From Caprella mutica (lineage: Eukaryota; Arthropoda; Malacostraca; Amphipoda; Caprellidae), in NCBI GenBank assembly GCA_947561585.1, contig CANNZV010001821.1, positions 1-64,000 of the forward strand: a stretch of DNA of 64,000 bases, written 5' to 3'. The position numbers and the translations under genes were made by a program. Under the pieces are notes generated by a model. It did not search any database and was not told where the DNA came from. It was given only the letters and a program-made list of their open reading frames with translations. Of this stretch, positions 44,740 to 56,655 are shown one piece after another. Within the stretch, counting starts at the first letter, position 1, and each line of letters opens with the position of its first letter.

Positions 44740-45290
44740 GAATTTCAGTATTGCCCTGCTAATTTAATTTCTAGGTTCTGCAGGCTTTTATCCTTATCAG
44801 TTAGATATGCAACCACTTGCATATTTACTGATAACGATGAATTTTGCTGACTGGAAGTGTTCTGACCCCCGAAACCAAAATAAACTTTTCCTTCAGATGC
44901 GCTTGAGGACACCAAAAAATGTGTCCTCAACTTCAAATATGGATGAGTTACAGTTGCAATAGTCGATTCGTGTGTTGCTGGTTCATTTTCCAAGATGAAA
45001 AAGTTTGAGGAAGGACATTGTCGAGAGACCTACAGTAGATCGCACCCTTTGTACCCAAATTTGCCAATTTGTTGGTTTCTATGGTGAGTAGTGTTGGAAG
45101 TAACTCGTCATAAAAAATGTCCTTGTCTCTATGATGACAATCAATTTTGATTGTAATTGGTGCTAGCACATCAACATATTCAACAATGAACTACACTTCA
45201 GTATATTTGAAATGTAGCAAACCAAGTTCAGTCATTAATTGGTGAAGTTTTCTCGTATGCTTTATTAGCTCGATTAATGAGTCATATTAC
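44740..45290 (-). pseudogene. Fragment of a hAT-type transposase
   Basis: On the minus strand two overlapping frames read, in order, VDVLAPITIKIDCHHRDKD, FYDELLPTLLTIETNKL and, after a frame change, STIATVTHPYLKLRTHFL. The pattern of a central 'P-L-x-x-x-x-D...YxxLLPTLL' segment followed by 'A-T-x-x-H-P-x-x-K-L-R' is what hAT transposases have upstream of their C-terminal dimerisation domain. Stops and a frameshift break it and no ends were identified. Confidence 0.5.
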
Positions 45291-45329
45291 GAGTTCCAAC
45301 GAGTAGGACATATGGTTGACTTGGTTCTA

Positions 45330-46452
45330 GGTATATTCCACCCTGTTAAATTCCACCTCTGTAAAATCCACTCCGGTATTTTCCACCTTAGGTATTTTCC
45401 ACCCCGGTATATTCCAGCCCCGTCTATTCCTCCCTAGGTATTTTCCACCCAGGTACATTCCACCCCAGTGAACAATTAATTCACTTTCACTATGGGGTTA
45501 AACGTCTACTTCGGAGCCAAAGGCCGTATCGCTGACGTCAGAAAGAAATTCAATATATAAGGCTAGAAGAACCAGTCCGAAAGGAAATTGGCTCCATGAT
45601 CAAAATCACATACAATCTGTCGTTGATAAAGCTCATGTATGCATGATATCTACTCAGAGAATACAGTCACTTACCTAGGACTGCGACTACAAAAGACACA
45701 AACTATGGTTACTGGACTCACGGATTGAAGAGGAAAATAAAGAGGTGATAGTAAATGAAGCGTACGAGCCTAATCAAAACGTAATCTAAGACCTCGAAGT
45801 TGAAGAGCAATCATGATTATAATTAGAGGTCTAACGTTTACTTCGGAACCAAAGGCCATATAGCTGACGACTGGAAGGAGCTGTCAGAAATGTTATTAGC
45901 TCCATGATCCAAGTCTCCCACCAATAATATCATAAGTAACAAATGAAGCCTACGTGTCTACATAACACAAAATTTAAGACCTCGTAGTTGAAAAGCATGA
46001 ACTTAGCGCTACTCTCTAAAACTGCAAGTAGCGGTTAAAGAATAATAAACATAAAAAAAAAACGTAATCCAAACTACGGCAGTTTGGGGACAGATGAACG
46101 CCACCATTATTTTCTTCCACTCACCAAATACAGCTTCAGGATAGATTGAAAGTGACATTAAATTGATAAAGTGCGTCTTTCTGCTGTTCTACCACATGTG
46201 TAGTGAAAACTATATATCTTGTGATTGACCATCAAAAGGTTATATTTGATATAAAGAAAATGCAATTTACTTTGTATTATATAAAATATTAATAAAAGAT
46301 TAATATTAATGACTAACCAAACTTAACCCTTAAAGTGGGGTGGAACTTACCGGGGTGGAATATACCTATGGTGGAATAGACCGTGGTGGAATATACCGGG
46401 ATGGAATTTACTGGGGTGGAACTTACCGGGGTGGAATATACCGGAGTGGATG
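45330..46452. mobile_element. Foldback-like element with inverted minisatellite arms (GGTATATTCCACCCC)
   Basis: The left arm, about 45,330-45,475, is a loose array of GGTATATTCCACCCC (15-18 bp). The right arm, about 46,335-46,452, is the same unit in reverse, GGGGTGGAATATACC. The 860-bp middle holds two diverged direct copies of a segment beginning TTCGGAGCCAAAGGCC/TTCGGAACCAAAGGCC (45,510 and 45,858). No coding frame and no clear target duplication were found. The unit aligns with that of the foldback element at 47.7 kb. Confidence 0.75.
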
Positions 46453-47437
46453 CAAGAATGTATTATGGAGAAACATTTTCTGATTAAACAACGAATTTGT
46501 CTCTCAAAAGCCATAATATAATTTTTTCAAATAATTATCAGTGTCAATATTATTGTAGCGCGTGGCCCCGTAGTCATGATACCTCTTCAAATGACTTGTT
46601 TTTCTTTTTAATATGTATTTCTAAATAAAAGTGTGACACACGGACAGACAGACGCGGCTCTTATTATAGTATAGATTAGTCTACATGCTATTATAATAAT
46701 TTTGGACAATAATATAGGATTTTTGATGCACTGTTTATTACTAGGACAGGCTCCAAAAATCATTGATTTGATGACGTCAAAGATGAAGACTAAAAGTGTG
46801 AAAAGAAAATTTCCTGATTGGCTATTCTTCTTGTAGATCGAATCTTTCATCTTTTCCTTTGAAGCCATACTTAATAAAAATTTTCATATGTCGAAGTGTC
46901 CCAAGTTCGTCAAATAAGTTCCGTCAGCGCAAGTAGGACCTGCACTGATCACTTTGGCCAGATATTCAGGATTCAGAATGAGCCATGGGGAAGTAAGAAA
47001 AATATTAATTGTAGTTTTACACACGTTATTATTTGGTACATAGCTTTACTTAGTAGAGTGTGATGTGAATTAGGTTAAATCAGCGTTAGTAACATTTGAT
47101 AAGAGATAAAACTAATATAGAGATTTTTAGACAGATTTTTATTAAAATTATTTAAAGAAGGTTTGCTTTTTCTGGAAGCAAAAAATTAAAAAAATTGCTT
47201 CTTCTGGAAGCAAAATTTTTTCCTTTAAAAAAAAAATATATAGAGATTACCGTAAATTAGCATGAAATTGATGTAAGGCATCAGCAATCCAAAGACTGAG
47301 CCATCAATAATTTTCAGAGAGTTGTTTTGAAGATAAAATATCATTGAACTCAGTGCTGCAGAAGAGAAAAAAGTAAAATTAGAGTCTAAATAAATTAAAA
47401 ATACTATCAACTTCACCCGATGATTGTACCATAGATG
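46453..47437. other. AT-rich spacer with a possible retroelement tail
   Basis: ACACGGACAGACAGACGCGG at 46,637, followed by CTCTTATTATAGTATAGATT, resembles 3' tails of invertebrate non-LTR elements, weakly. A short direct repeat of TTCTGGAAGCAAAA is at 47,169 and 47,204. No gene. Confidence 0.35.
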
Positions 47438-47439
47438 TA

Positions 47440-47641
47440 CAGTGGACTCCTCTGAAGTTAATTTAGTGTCGTGAGTAAGAGAATTACCTCGTATAGTGAA
47501 CAAACTTTTGCTTAGTCTATCATAAACGGCATCAGTTTTAGAAAACTAATGCCATTTTATAACAGATTGAAGGAAATTGGTTCACTATACGGGATAGTTC
47601 TCTTACTCAGGACTCTAAATTTACTATAGAAGAGTCCTCTA
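47440..47641. mobile_element. 202-bp hairpin MITE, TA borders
   Basis: The left arm CAGTGGACTCCTCTGAAGTT ... GAGTAAGAGAATTACCTCGT ATAGTGAAC is mirrored by GGTTCACTATACGGGATAG ... CTCTTACTC ... GAGTCCTCTA. The ends fit the CAGTGGA(A/C)-type termini of pogo-like elements with TA target sites (47,438-47,439 and 47,642-47,643). The loop GGCATCAGTTTTAGAAAACT is itself partly symmetric. Confidence 0.7.
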
Positions 47642-47702
47642 TATATAGTGGAGTTCTATTAAGACCATAGTTTTCTCCAAAAATTTTATTATAGAAAACT
47701 AT

Positions 47703-48938
47703 GGGGCTAGGACAATTACCACCCACGGACAATTGCCACCCGCGAATAATTGCCACCCGCGGATAATTGCGACCCAGACAATTGCCACCCCCTGACAATT
47801 GCCACCCAGACAATTGCCACCCACACAATTGCCACCCCCTGACAATTGCCACCCGAGAATAATTGCCACCCCCGGACAATTGCCACCCAGACAATTGCCA
47901 CCCCCTGACAATTGCCACCCGCGAATAATTGCCACCCCCGGACAATTGCCACCCAGACAATTGTCACCCCCTGACAATGGCCACCCAAATAATTAATATC
48001 AAGTCTCTTAACTTTAAAAATGGTGATAAAATATGTATATTATTGTTGTACGATTAAATATTAATTATGTACATTATTAGATAAAAAATATATTATTATT
48101 CGGTTTCTGAATGTGCTTTTTAAATCTTATGTTATCGAATACTTTATACCACTTCTTTAGAACGATTCAAAACTATTTAATTCTCTTCGTCTATAACATT
48201 TTTTATATACTAATTATACTAATAGATTTTCTCATACACCACGCATCTACAATTTCAAGCCAATTAACTTTTTCACAGATTATTAATTAATTCGAAACTG
48301 CATACTAACTAATGACTGCTTATATGCCAATGAGCATCTCAACTCATAGATATCCTAGAAAATGGATATTTGTTTATTAATGATAGCATTGATAAAGGAA
48401 GATATTTTTAATTTACTAAGGACATGATCAATTGAATGATGAAAATAATTCTTATAAAAACAACTTATAATTTATTATATCAACAATGGGAATAATTAAT
48501 TTTATAAAAAAATATTAAATGTGGAATGCAATTGTTTATCTTATAATGTATACAAATAATAATAAATCGTACAAAAATAACATACATATTTTATCACCAT
48601 TTTAGTTAAGAGGCCTGATAATAAATATTTGGGTGGCAATTGTCCGGGTGGCAATTGTCCGCGGGTGGCAATTGTCCAGTGGTGGGAATTGTCCGCGGGT
48701 GGCAATTGTCCAGTGGTGGGAATTGTCCGCGGGTGGCAATTGTGCGCGGGTGGCAATTGTCCGCGGGTGGCAATTGTCCAGTGGTGGGAATTGTCCGCGG
48801 GTGGCAATTGTCCAGTGGTGGGAATTGTCCGCGGGTGGCAATTGTCCGCGGGTGGCAATTGTCCAGTGGTGGGAATTCTCCGCGGGTGGCAATTGTCCGC
48901 GGGTGGCAATTGTCCGCGGGTGGCAATTGTCCGGTCAC
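47703..48938. mobile_element. Foldback element with minisatellite arms and 9-bp target duplication
   Basis: Arms of about 390 bp are inverted copies. The outer 240-290 bp of each is a tandem array of GGACAATTGCCACCCGC-type units (left) or GCGGGTGGCAATTGTCC (right). The inner 105 bp are unique and still inverted (CTCTTAACT...ATGGTGATAAAATATGTAT...GTACGATTAAATA). GAAAACTAT flanks the element at 47,694-47,702 and 48,939-48,947. An empty version of the target, with one GAAAACTAT followed by CAGT, exists in reverse inside the MITE at 49,180-49,374. No open frame makes a transposase; the frames through the arms are repeat artefacts. Confidence 0.85.
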
Positions 48939-48969
48939 GAAAACTATCAGTGTCCCTGAGTTATGAAGT

Positions 48970-49053
48970 GGCTTATTGAGTTATGCAAATAACAAGATGA
49001 TAAATAAATAAATGCCGTCTATAATATAACCTTTCCGCATTCTGCGAAGGTAA
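48970..49053 (-). mobile_element. Truncated, inverted ATTACCTTCGC repeat, copy 3
   Basis: On the minus strand it reads ATTACCTTCGCAGAATGCGG, AAAGGTTATATTATAGACGG and a TTTATTTATTTATCATCTTG stretch, then stops at TTGAGTTATG. It is the first 85 bp of the family only. Confidence 0.85.
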
Positions 49054-49179
49054 TAACAATGGTAGACGAACTCTATTCACTACCCAGCCCTATAGAACTT
49101 AGTAACAATGTACAAAATTATACAGCATATAAGTATTTCTTCATAGTTATATGTCCCGCCCTCCCTGATATTATTATAA

Positions 49180-49374
49180 CAGTGAATCACCTGAGTTATG
49201 AGGTATTGGTTCATATCATAAAAAACTGATAGTTTTCTATGATTAAAATTCTGGAGAAAACTATGGTCTTTGAGGGACAACTAAAACGAAATTTGTGATG
49301 TATATCGTTTTCTATAATCTACACATAGAAAATACTTCATAACTCAAGTGCTTCATAACTCAGGAGTTTTACTG
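49180..49374. mobile_element. 195-bp hairpin MITE holding an unoccupied foldback target
   Basis: The left end CAGTGAATCACCTGAGTTAT and the reversed right end CAGTAAAACTCCTGAGTTAT are inverted copies, with GAGTTATGAAG words repeated inside. On the minus strand the middle reads GACCATAGTTTTCTCC ... ATAGAAAACTATCAG, which matches the two flanks of the foldback element at 47.7 kb joined without the insert. TA follows the right end (49,375-49,376); the left TA is degraded. Confidence 0.75.
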
Positions 49375-49389
49375 TATTAGTATACGTGC

Positions 49390-49660
49390 TCTTCTCGTTG
49401 TTGTGATGACGTCACATCAGAACTCTCGGTAACAACACTATATAATTTAGTGACTAAAGCTGTTGATGTCTGCGTAGTTTATTTCCGTAAGAGATGAAGA
49501 GAATAGAGATTTAAATTGATGGTAATTTATTTGGTGGCGGTTAGATAGAATGAGAGTAGAATTAATGCTAAAGTACATTGACGTTAAAGTTGCATTAATG
49601 CATCTATTGTTTCCTAATCCATTCAATTTAATTACAGTCAATCATCATTTTAATATCACT
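49390..49660 (+). repeat. Unexpanded relative of the 42.5-44.3 kb locus
   Basis: The same order of landmarks occurs as at 42,540-44,275: AACTCTCGGTAACAAC, then TTGGTGGCGGTTAGATAG, GAATGAGAGT, then AAAGTTGCATTAATGC, then TTGTTTCCTAATCCATTCAA and GTCAATCATCAT. In the other locus the first landmark is a 0.95-kb array and the fourth a 0.55-kb array. Here each is present once or twice. Confidence 0.8.
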
Positions 49661-49857
49661 TCCTAATATTTAATTTATATATTAAATTATTTAATAGATA
49701 ATAAAATTCATTACAAGTTCAGTTTATGTCTGTAATAATTATCCTATTAATTTGCCTATTTTATTATTATTTACCTGTAAATTGGTCATTAAAATCATTA
49801 ATTGGTAGGTATATAATAAAATTAATTCTTTCCGTTATTTAATGGATATTATAACTA

Positions 49858-50105
49858 ACTTCTATCGCCAAATATTTATACACAATGTTATTCGTACGTG
49901 ATGAATATTGTCACCACTTCTATCCCCAAATATTTATACATAATGATATTCGTACGTGATGGATATTGTCACCACTTCTATCCCCAAATATTTATACACA
50001 ATGTTATTCGTACGTGATGGATATTGTCACCACTTCTATCCCCAAATATTTATACACAATGATTTTTGTACGTGATGAATATTCTCACCACTTCTATCGC
50101 AATGT
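49858..50105. repeat. 58-bp tandem repeat, four copies
   Basis: The unit runs CACTTCTATCCCCAAATATT, TATACACAATGTTATTCGTA, CGTGATGGATATTGTCAC. A single diverged copy sits at 52,680-52,750. The single copy and the array are both near copies of the CTGTAATCAGTTG segment (50,115 and 52,250), so the whole region has been duplicated and rearranged. Confidence 0.92.
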
Positions 50106-50111
50106 TATTCG

Positions 50112-50222
50112 TTGAAGTGCTGTAATCAGTTGTCCCCACATAAAGCAAGAGATAAGAAATTGCCCTTTCAGTGTAAGCCTTAAAAGCTACTTGAGATTAG
50201 AGACCAAACCTATTTGGAATAT
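50112..50222 (+). repeat. Dispersed segment, second copy at 52,250-52,350
   Basis: Both copies share GTGCTGTAATCAGTTG, CACATA, CTTTTCAATGGAAGCC/CTTTCAGTGTAAGCC, AAAGCTACTTGAGATTA and ACCAAAC in the same order, with moderate divergence. No coding signal. Confidence 0.8.
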
Positions 50223-50509
50223 CTTAGATCAGAATGTTAAAATAGGCTAAACTATTTAACATAATAGTTATCAATAATAGAAAGCTATTTGTAAGAGGTC
50301 CTGCAGAATTCCGGTAAATCTCGTAAAGCGGACGATCTTTAAACGGACCTCCCCATACAAACGACAATAACTGTCCGTTCCACCGGTGACAGTCCGTCTC
50401 AAAATGTGCTAGATAGACCAAAACCTATTTGCTGATTTTCCAATTCAGCGGATTTTCCACGGGTCCTGCTAGTATGTTAATAATGGCTTAAGCGATAAGG
50501 GCAAATTCA

Positions 50510-50625
50510 TAGTTCACGTTCCTATTTCATTTAGGACGTGAACTAGGAATCAATACATACACCCCCTCCCTAGTTTACGTCATGAATTGACATAAGGACG
50601 TGAACTAGGAAGGGGGTATTTTTAA
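50510..50625. repeat. Hairpin built on GACGTGAACTAGGAA
   Basis: AGTTCACGTTCCTATTTC, AGGACGTGAACTAGGAA (twice) and TCCCTAGTTTACGTC alternate in orientation, giving two overlapping hairpins. It probably is a MITE remnant; borders are unclear. Confidence 0.65.
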
Positions 50626-52244
50626 ATTACTTTTTCATGCATTTTACTACCTTTTATCTGATTAATATATATTGCACTAAGAAATATTAATCTACAGTAT
50701 TTTAAGCACATAGTTATACAAAAAAGGAATATTTGAAATTGAAATTCAGCAAATTAAATAACATCGTTTTGAAAAATAAATGAATTAAGATGTCTGACGT
50801 TTTTGCTGTTTAAATAAACTCTATATTGAACTGTCTGTTCGAGATTGGATTACATTTAAAAAGTATACTTTATTCACGATAAGGAACATAGAGCCTCTTG
50901 CATTAAACACCTTTCAATATCGACATGCTTTAATATTCCAACCTATTTGAAGATAGCACGTGACCTATGGCTGTATGCATGTCAGCTGTGATGTACATTA
51001 TACTGTTAAGGTTGTTTCCCTCAATACTGTTTTTAAATGGCTAAAAAAATTGTCAAAAAAATTGAACCAAGGCAGCATAGCAAGGTATAAAGATGGAAAG
51101 GGTACAGGAATATAGATACAGAACAAAATTTGGGAGTAGGAACATTTAGTGCTGTCGTGGGACACTGGAAACCAAGTGATACTGCTCAAAATCTTCAAAG
51201 AAGTGGTCAGACACATAAATTGAATTATGCTAAAATCGAGGACCAAATATAATTTCAGCACACGAAAGGAAAATATATGAAGTGATTTAAAATATTAACA
51301 AGATATTTCAGTATACATTATTCATGAATTCAGATATATACTAAGTGTACTTTTCTTAAAAATAAAATTCTTTGTTCATTCTGATTGATGATCAATTTCC
51401 ATTACAATTATCTTTACTAACGACTTATCATTCTTATGAAGACATAATCATTCTCATTATCATTCTTATGATATTATTATCAATAATAGTACAGTTCAAT
51501 CAGTGAGAGTTCAATTAATATAATGGGTTTAAGATTAAATTTAAATGCATATATATGTACGTATATACAATATATTTAATTTATCAAAATTATATTTTTC
51601 ACTCTTTAGCGTTTTAACTCTTATATTTTCAATTAATAATATTAGTGTGACCCTCCTCGTATATCAACGATACTACAGAAAATTATTAGTATCTCTTTTC
51701 AATTCGTGGGTATACTATAAATTGTAATTAATATAGTTTAGTACATAAAAAGGTAGATTTTAAAAGTGGAATATGACTGATCTCAAAAAGTAAAAGATGG
51801 AAATGAACCCTATGTAATTTGGTTATATGTAAACAAATAATAGAATACTGAATTTCTATTGTATAAGATCATTCATATATCACTAAGGATAAGTTAAGGT
51901 ATTGTCGTAATTTGAAGGTAGATTGCTTAACAATATGCTTTGGAAAAATAACTTTACAAGATTCTTACCCAACATAAAAATCTATGGGTAAATATCACGG
52001 TCAATGAATGTGAAGGCAAATAAAGATATAATGTATGGAAAAGAAGAATATGAATAATATAACAAAGAAATAAAACTTTAATTATGGGTTAATAAATTCA
52101 CTCACATCTTGTATTTAATCTAATTATAAATTTTCGTCAGGATGATTTGGGTTATTATTAATCATGAAAAATTGAAAGCTGGGACTAGTTAAAGCATTTA
52201 TGTAAAATTGAAAAGGATATTCATGTTCTAAAGGTAGGGAAGAA
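50626..52244. other. AT-rich spacer, no gene seen
   Basis: Plain AT-rich sequence. The open frame at 50,998-51,261 on the minus strand has no recognisable motif and no supporting splice sites. Confidence 0.5.
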
Positions 52245-52350
52245 TGTCGTGCTGTAATCAGTTGACCCGCACATAGCTTGAGGTAAGATGTTACCTTTTC
52301 AATGGAAGCCTAAAAAGCTACTTGAGATTAAAAACCAAACATTTTAGAAT

Positions 52351-53384
52351 AGTTTTACGTGAGAAATAGGTTCCAATGAAATGTCACAGCTGCTTGTAAC
52401 CTACGGGGTTGATTTTTTAGTATAAAAGCAAGCTTAGTGTTTGTAATATGTAGAGTCAGTGAGTAGGTATTAAGGATGCAGTTAGTCGGTATACTTAATT
52501 ATGGTAGAGATTTTAACCACCAAGATAGGCTAAGGCCCATCTCATGCTGGTCAACCCCTTCGCCACCTGTAATCTCTAACGTCTTACCTTAAACTATATG
52601 TGTGCTATGAACTATAATACACTTAACTTAAAAGTGAGTAACACCCATTCTTTCCAATGGACAAATTGAGTACTTCTTCTTCCGTATGTAATGGATGTTG
52701 TCACAACTTCTATCTTCAAATATTTATAAGCAATGTTATTCGTACGTGATGTGCAAAATCTAGCACAATACTTCATTATTGTGCTGTGCTATTGGCCAGT
52801 GTTTCGATTGGCTATGATTTAATTCAATTCTTTATCTATTAAATATGTTATTTATTGAAAGTCTGACCTTACATTCCTTCTCTTTATTCCCAGCTGGTCA
52901 CTCTATCTATGTTATATTTTATATTTATTACAATGTTCATTGCTGAGTTTTATCAGAGTTGTCATAAATCAAATGTAACTGCTTTGCAGATGTCTTGGCT
53001 CCTTCCCAGCAACTCTTAAGATGCTACATTATTTACCATATAAAACTTTCCATATTAGATCTTCAGCAAAGTATTTATTCATTTACTAACAGCCATCGTG
53101 TTTTTGATAACATGTAGGGTAAGTTTCGAGTAATTGGACGCTTCCATATCTTTGATCATATAAGAAATAGATATATAATTCTTCTTATTTAATTTTTGTT
53201 CTAATTGGTATCTATGAAATCTGCAGTTGTCATGGATACGGTGTAATCCTTCGATAACATTGAGCTTATCCTAACTGTACAACTCTGTTCAGCTAATTCT
53301 AGCGATAAAGTTATGTAGCACAGATTGGATTCTCCATTCAGCTACTTCAGTTAATAACCGATTGATTTCTGATTGCAACGTCTT
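52351..53384. other. Spacer with isolated dispersed repeats
   Basis: It contains the single 58-bp unit at 52,680-52,750 and the element end at 53,115-53,143. Otherwise nothing recognisable. Confidence 0.5.
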
Positions 53385-56300
53385 TACTGTCCCTATTAGA
53401 TGTTGTTACTTCCCTAATCTGTATACTGTGCCTTTACAAGCCCTATAAGATGTTGTAAATTCCCTATTCTGTATACTGTGCCTTTACCAGCCCTATTAGA
53501 TGTTGTTACTTCCCTAATCTGTATACTGTGCCTTTACAAGCCCTATAAGATGTTGTAAATTCCCTATTCTGTATACTGTGCCTTTACCAGCCCTATAAGA
53601 TGTTGTTACTTCCCTATTCTGTATACTGTGCCTTTACAAGTCCTATAAGATGTTGTAAATTCCCTATTCTGTATACTGTGCCTTTACAAGCCCTATAAGA
53701 TGTTGTAAATTCCCTATTCTGTATACTGTGCCTTTACCAGCCCTATAAGATGTTGTTACTTCCCTATTCTGTATACTGTGCCTTTACAAGTCCTATAAGA
53801 TGTTGTAAATTCCCTATTCTGTATACTGTGCCTTTACAAGCCCTATAAGATGTTGTAAATTCCCTATTCTGTATACTGTGCCTTTACCAGCCCTATAAGA
53901 TGTTGTTACTTCCCTATTCTGTATACTGTGCCTTTACAAGTCCTATAAGATGTTGTAAATTCCCTATTCTGTATACTGTGCCTTTACCAGCCCTATAAGA
54001 TGTTGTTACTTCCCTATTCTGTATACTGTGCATTTACAAGTCCTATAAGATGTTGTAAATTCCTTATTCTGTATACTGAGCCTTTACAAGCCCAATAAGA
54101 TGTTGTAAATTCCCTATTCTGTATACTGTGCCTATACCAGCCCTATAAGATGTTGCAAATTCCCTATTCTGTATACTATGCCTTTACCAGCCCTATAAGA
54201 TGTTGTAAATTCCCTATTCTGTATACTGTGCCTTTACCAGCCCTATAAGATGTTGTTACTTCCCTATTCTGTATACTGTGCCTTTACCAGCCCTATAAGA
54301 TGTTGTTACTTCCCTATTCTGTATACTGTGCCTTTACCAGCCCTATAAGATGATGTTACTTCCCTATTTTGTATACTGTGCCTTAATCAGCCCTATAAGA
54401 TGTTGTTACTTTCTTATTCTATATACTGTGCCTTTACCAGCCCAATAAGATGTTGTAAATTCCCTATTCTGTATACTGTGCCTATACCAGCCCTATAAGA
54501 TGTTGCAAATTCCCTATTCTGTATACTATGCCTTTACCAGCCCTATAAGATGTTGTAAATTCCCTATTCTGTATACTGTGCCTTTACCAGCCCTATAAGA
54601 TGTTGTTACTTCCCTATTCTGTATACTGTGCCTTTACCAGCCCTATAAGATGTTGTTACTTCCCTATACTCTGTACTGTGCCTTTACCAGCCCTATAAGA
54701 TGTTGTTACTTCCTTATTCTGTATACTGTGCCTTTACCAGCCCTATAAGATGTTGTTACTTTCTTATTCTATATACTGTGCCTTTACCAGCCCTATAAGA
54801 TGTTGTAAATTCCCTATTCTGTATACTGTGCCTTTACCAACTCCATAAGATGTTGTTACTTCCCTATTTTTAATACTGTGACTTTACCAGCCCTATAAGA
54901 TGTTGTTACTTCCTAATTCTGTATACTGTGTCTTTGCCAGCCCTATAAGATGTTGTTACTTCCCTATTCTGTATACTGTGCCTTTACCAGCCCTATAAGA
55001 TGTTGTTACTTCCCTATACTCTATACTGTGCTTTGCCAGCCCTATAAGATGTTGTTACTTCCCTATTCTATATACTGTGCCTTTACCAACCCTATAAGAT
55101 GATGTTACTTCCTTATACTCTATACTGTGCTTTACCAGCCCTATAAGATGTTGTTACTTCCTAATTCTGTATACTGTGTCTTTGCCAGCCCTATAAGATG
55201 TTGTTACTTCCCTATTCTGTATACTGTGCCTTTACCAGCCCTATAAGATGTTGTTACTTCCCTATACTCTATACTGTGCTTTGCCAGCCCTATAAGATGT
55301 TGTTACTTCCCTATTCTATATACTGTGCCTTTACCAACCCTATAAGATGATGTTACTTCCCTATACTCTATACTGTGCCTTTACCAGCCCTATAAGATGT
55401 TGTTACTTCCCTATTCTGTATACTGTGCCTTTACCAGCCCTATAAAATGTTGTTACTTCCCTATTCTGTATACTGTGCCTTTACCAGCCCTATAAGATGT
55501 TGTTACTTCCCTATTCTGTATACTGTGCCTTTACCAGCCCTATAAGATGTTGTTACTTCCCTATTCTGTATACTGTGCCTTTACCAGCCCTATAAGATGT
55601 TGTTACTTCCCTATTCTGTATACTGTGCCTTTACCAGCCCTATAAGATGTTGTTACTTCCCTATACTCTATACTGTGCTTTGCCAGCCCTATAAGATGTT
55701 GTTACTTCCCTATTCTATATACTGTGCCTTTACCAACCCTATAAGATGATGTTACTTCCCTATACTCTATACTGTGCCTTTACCAGCCCTATAAGATGTT
55801 GTTACTTCCCTATTCTGTATACTGTGCCTTTACCAGCCCTATAAAATGTTGTTACTTCCCTATTCTGTATACTGTGCCTTTACCAGCCCTATAAGATGTT
55901 GTTACTTCCCTATTCTGTATACTGTGCCTTTACCAGCCCTATAAGATGTTGTTACTTCCCTATTCTGTATACTGTGCCTTTACCAGCCCTATAAGATGTT
56001 GTTACTTCCCTATTCTGTATACTGTGCCTTTACCAGCCCTATAAGATGTTGTTACTTCCCTATTCTATATACTGTGCCTTTACCAGCCCTATAAGATGTT
56101 GTTACTTCCCTATTCTGTATACTGTGCCTTTACCAGCCCTATAAGATGTTGTTACTTCCCTATTCTGTATACTGTGCTTTGCCAGCCCTATAAGATGTTG
56201 TTACTTCCCTATTCTATATACTGTGCCTTTACCAACCCTATAAGATGATGTTACTTCCCTATACTCTATACTGTGCCTTTACCAGCCCTATAAGATGTTG

Positions 56301-56655
56301 TTACTTCCCTATTCTGTATACTGTGCCTTTACCAGCCCTATAAAATGTTGTTACTTCCCTATTCTGTATACTGTGCCTTTACCAGCCCTATAAGATGTTG
56401 TTACTTCCCTATTCTGTATACTGTGCCTTTACCAGCCCTATAAGATGTTGTTACTTCCCTATTCTGTATACTGTGCCTTTACCAGCCCTATAAGATGTTG
56501 TTACTTCCCTATTCTATATACTGTGCCTTTACCAGCCCTATAAGATGTTGTTACTTCCCTATTCTGTATACTGTGCCTTTACCAGCCCTATAAGATGTTG
56601 TTACTTCCCTATTCTGTATACTGAGCCTTTGCCAGCCCTATAAGATGTTGTTACA
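53385..56655. repeat. 50-bp satellite array, about 65 copies, with higher-order blocks
   Basis: The unit is TTGTTACTTCCCTATTCTGT, ATACTGTGCCTTTACCAGCC, CTATAAGATG. The left third mixes two versions, TTGTAAATTCC and TTGTTACTTCC, in 100- and 150-bp periods. To the right a marked block (ACTGTGCTTTGCCAGCC, then ACCAACCC, then GATGATGTTAC) recurs near 55,031, 55,279, 55,679 and 56,177, i.e. at spacings close to 5, 8 and 10 units. Blocks of many units have duplicated recently. Confidence 0.97.

Noticed and set aside
47607..48979. Many overlapping frames of GGNCPGGNCP or LPPADNCHP type
   Set aside because: All six frames are open over the foldback arms because CAATTGCCACCC-type units contain no stops. 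No frame has any other support.
50270..50465. Inverted-repeat transposon between two GGTCCTGC words
   Set aside because: The two words are in direct, not inverted, orientation and no duplication borders them.
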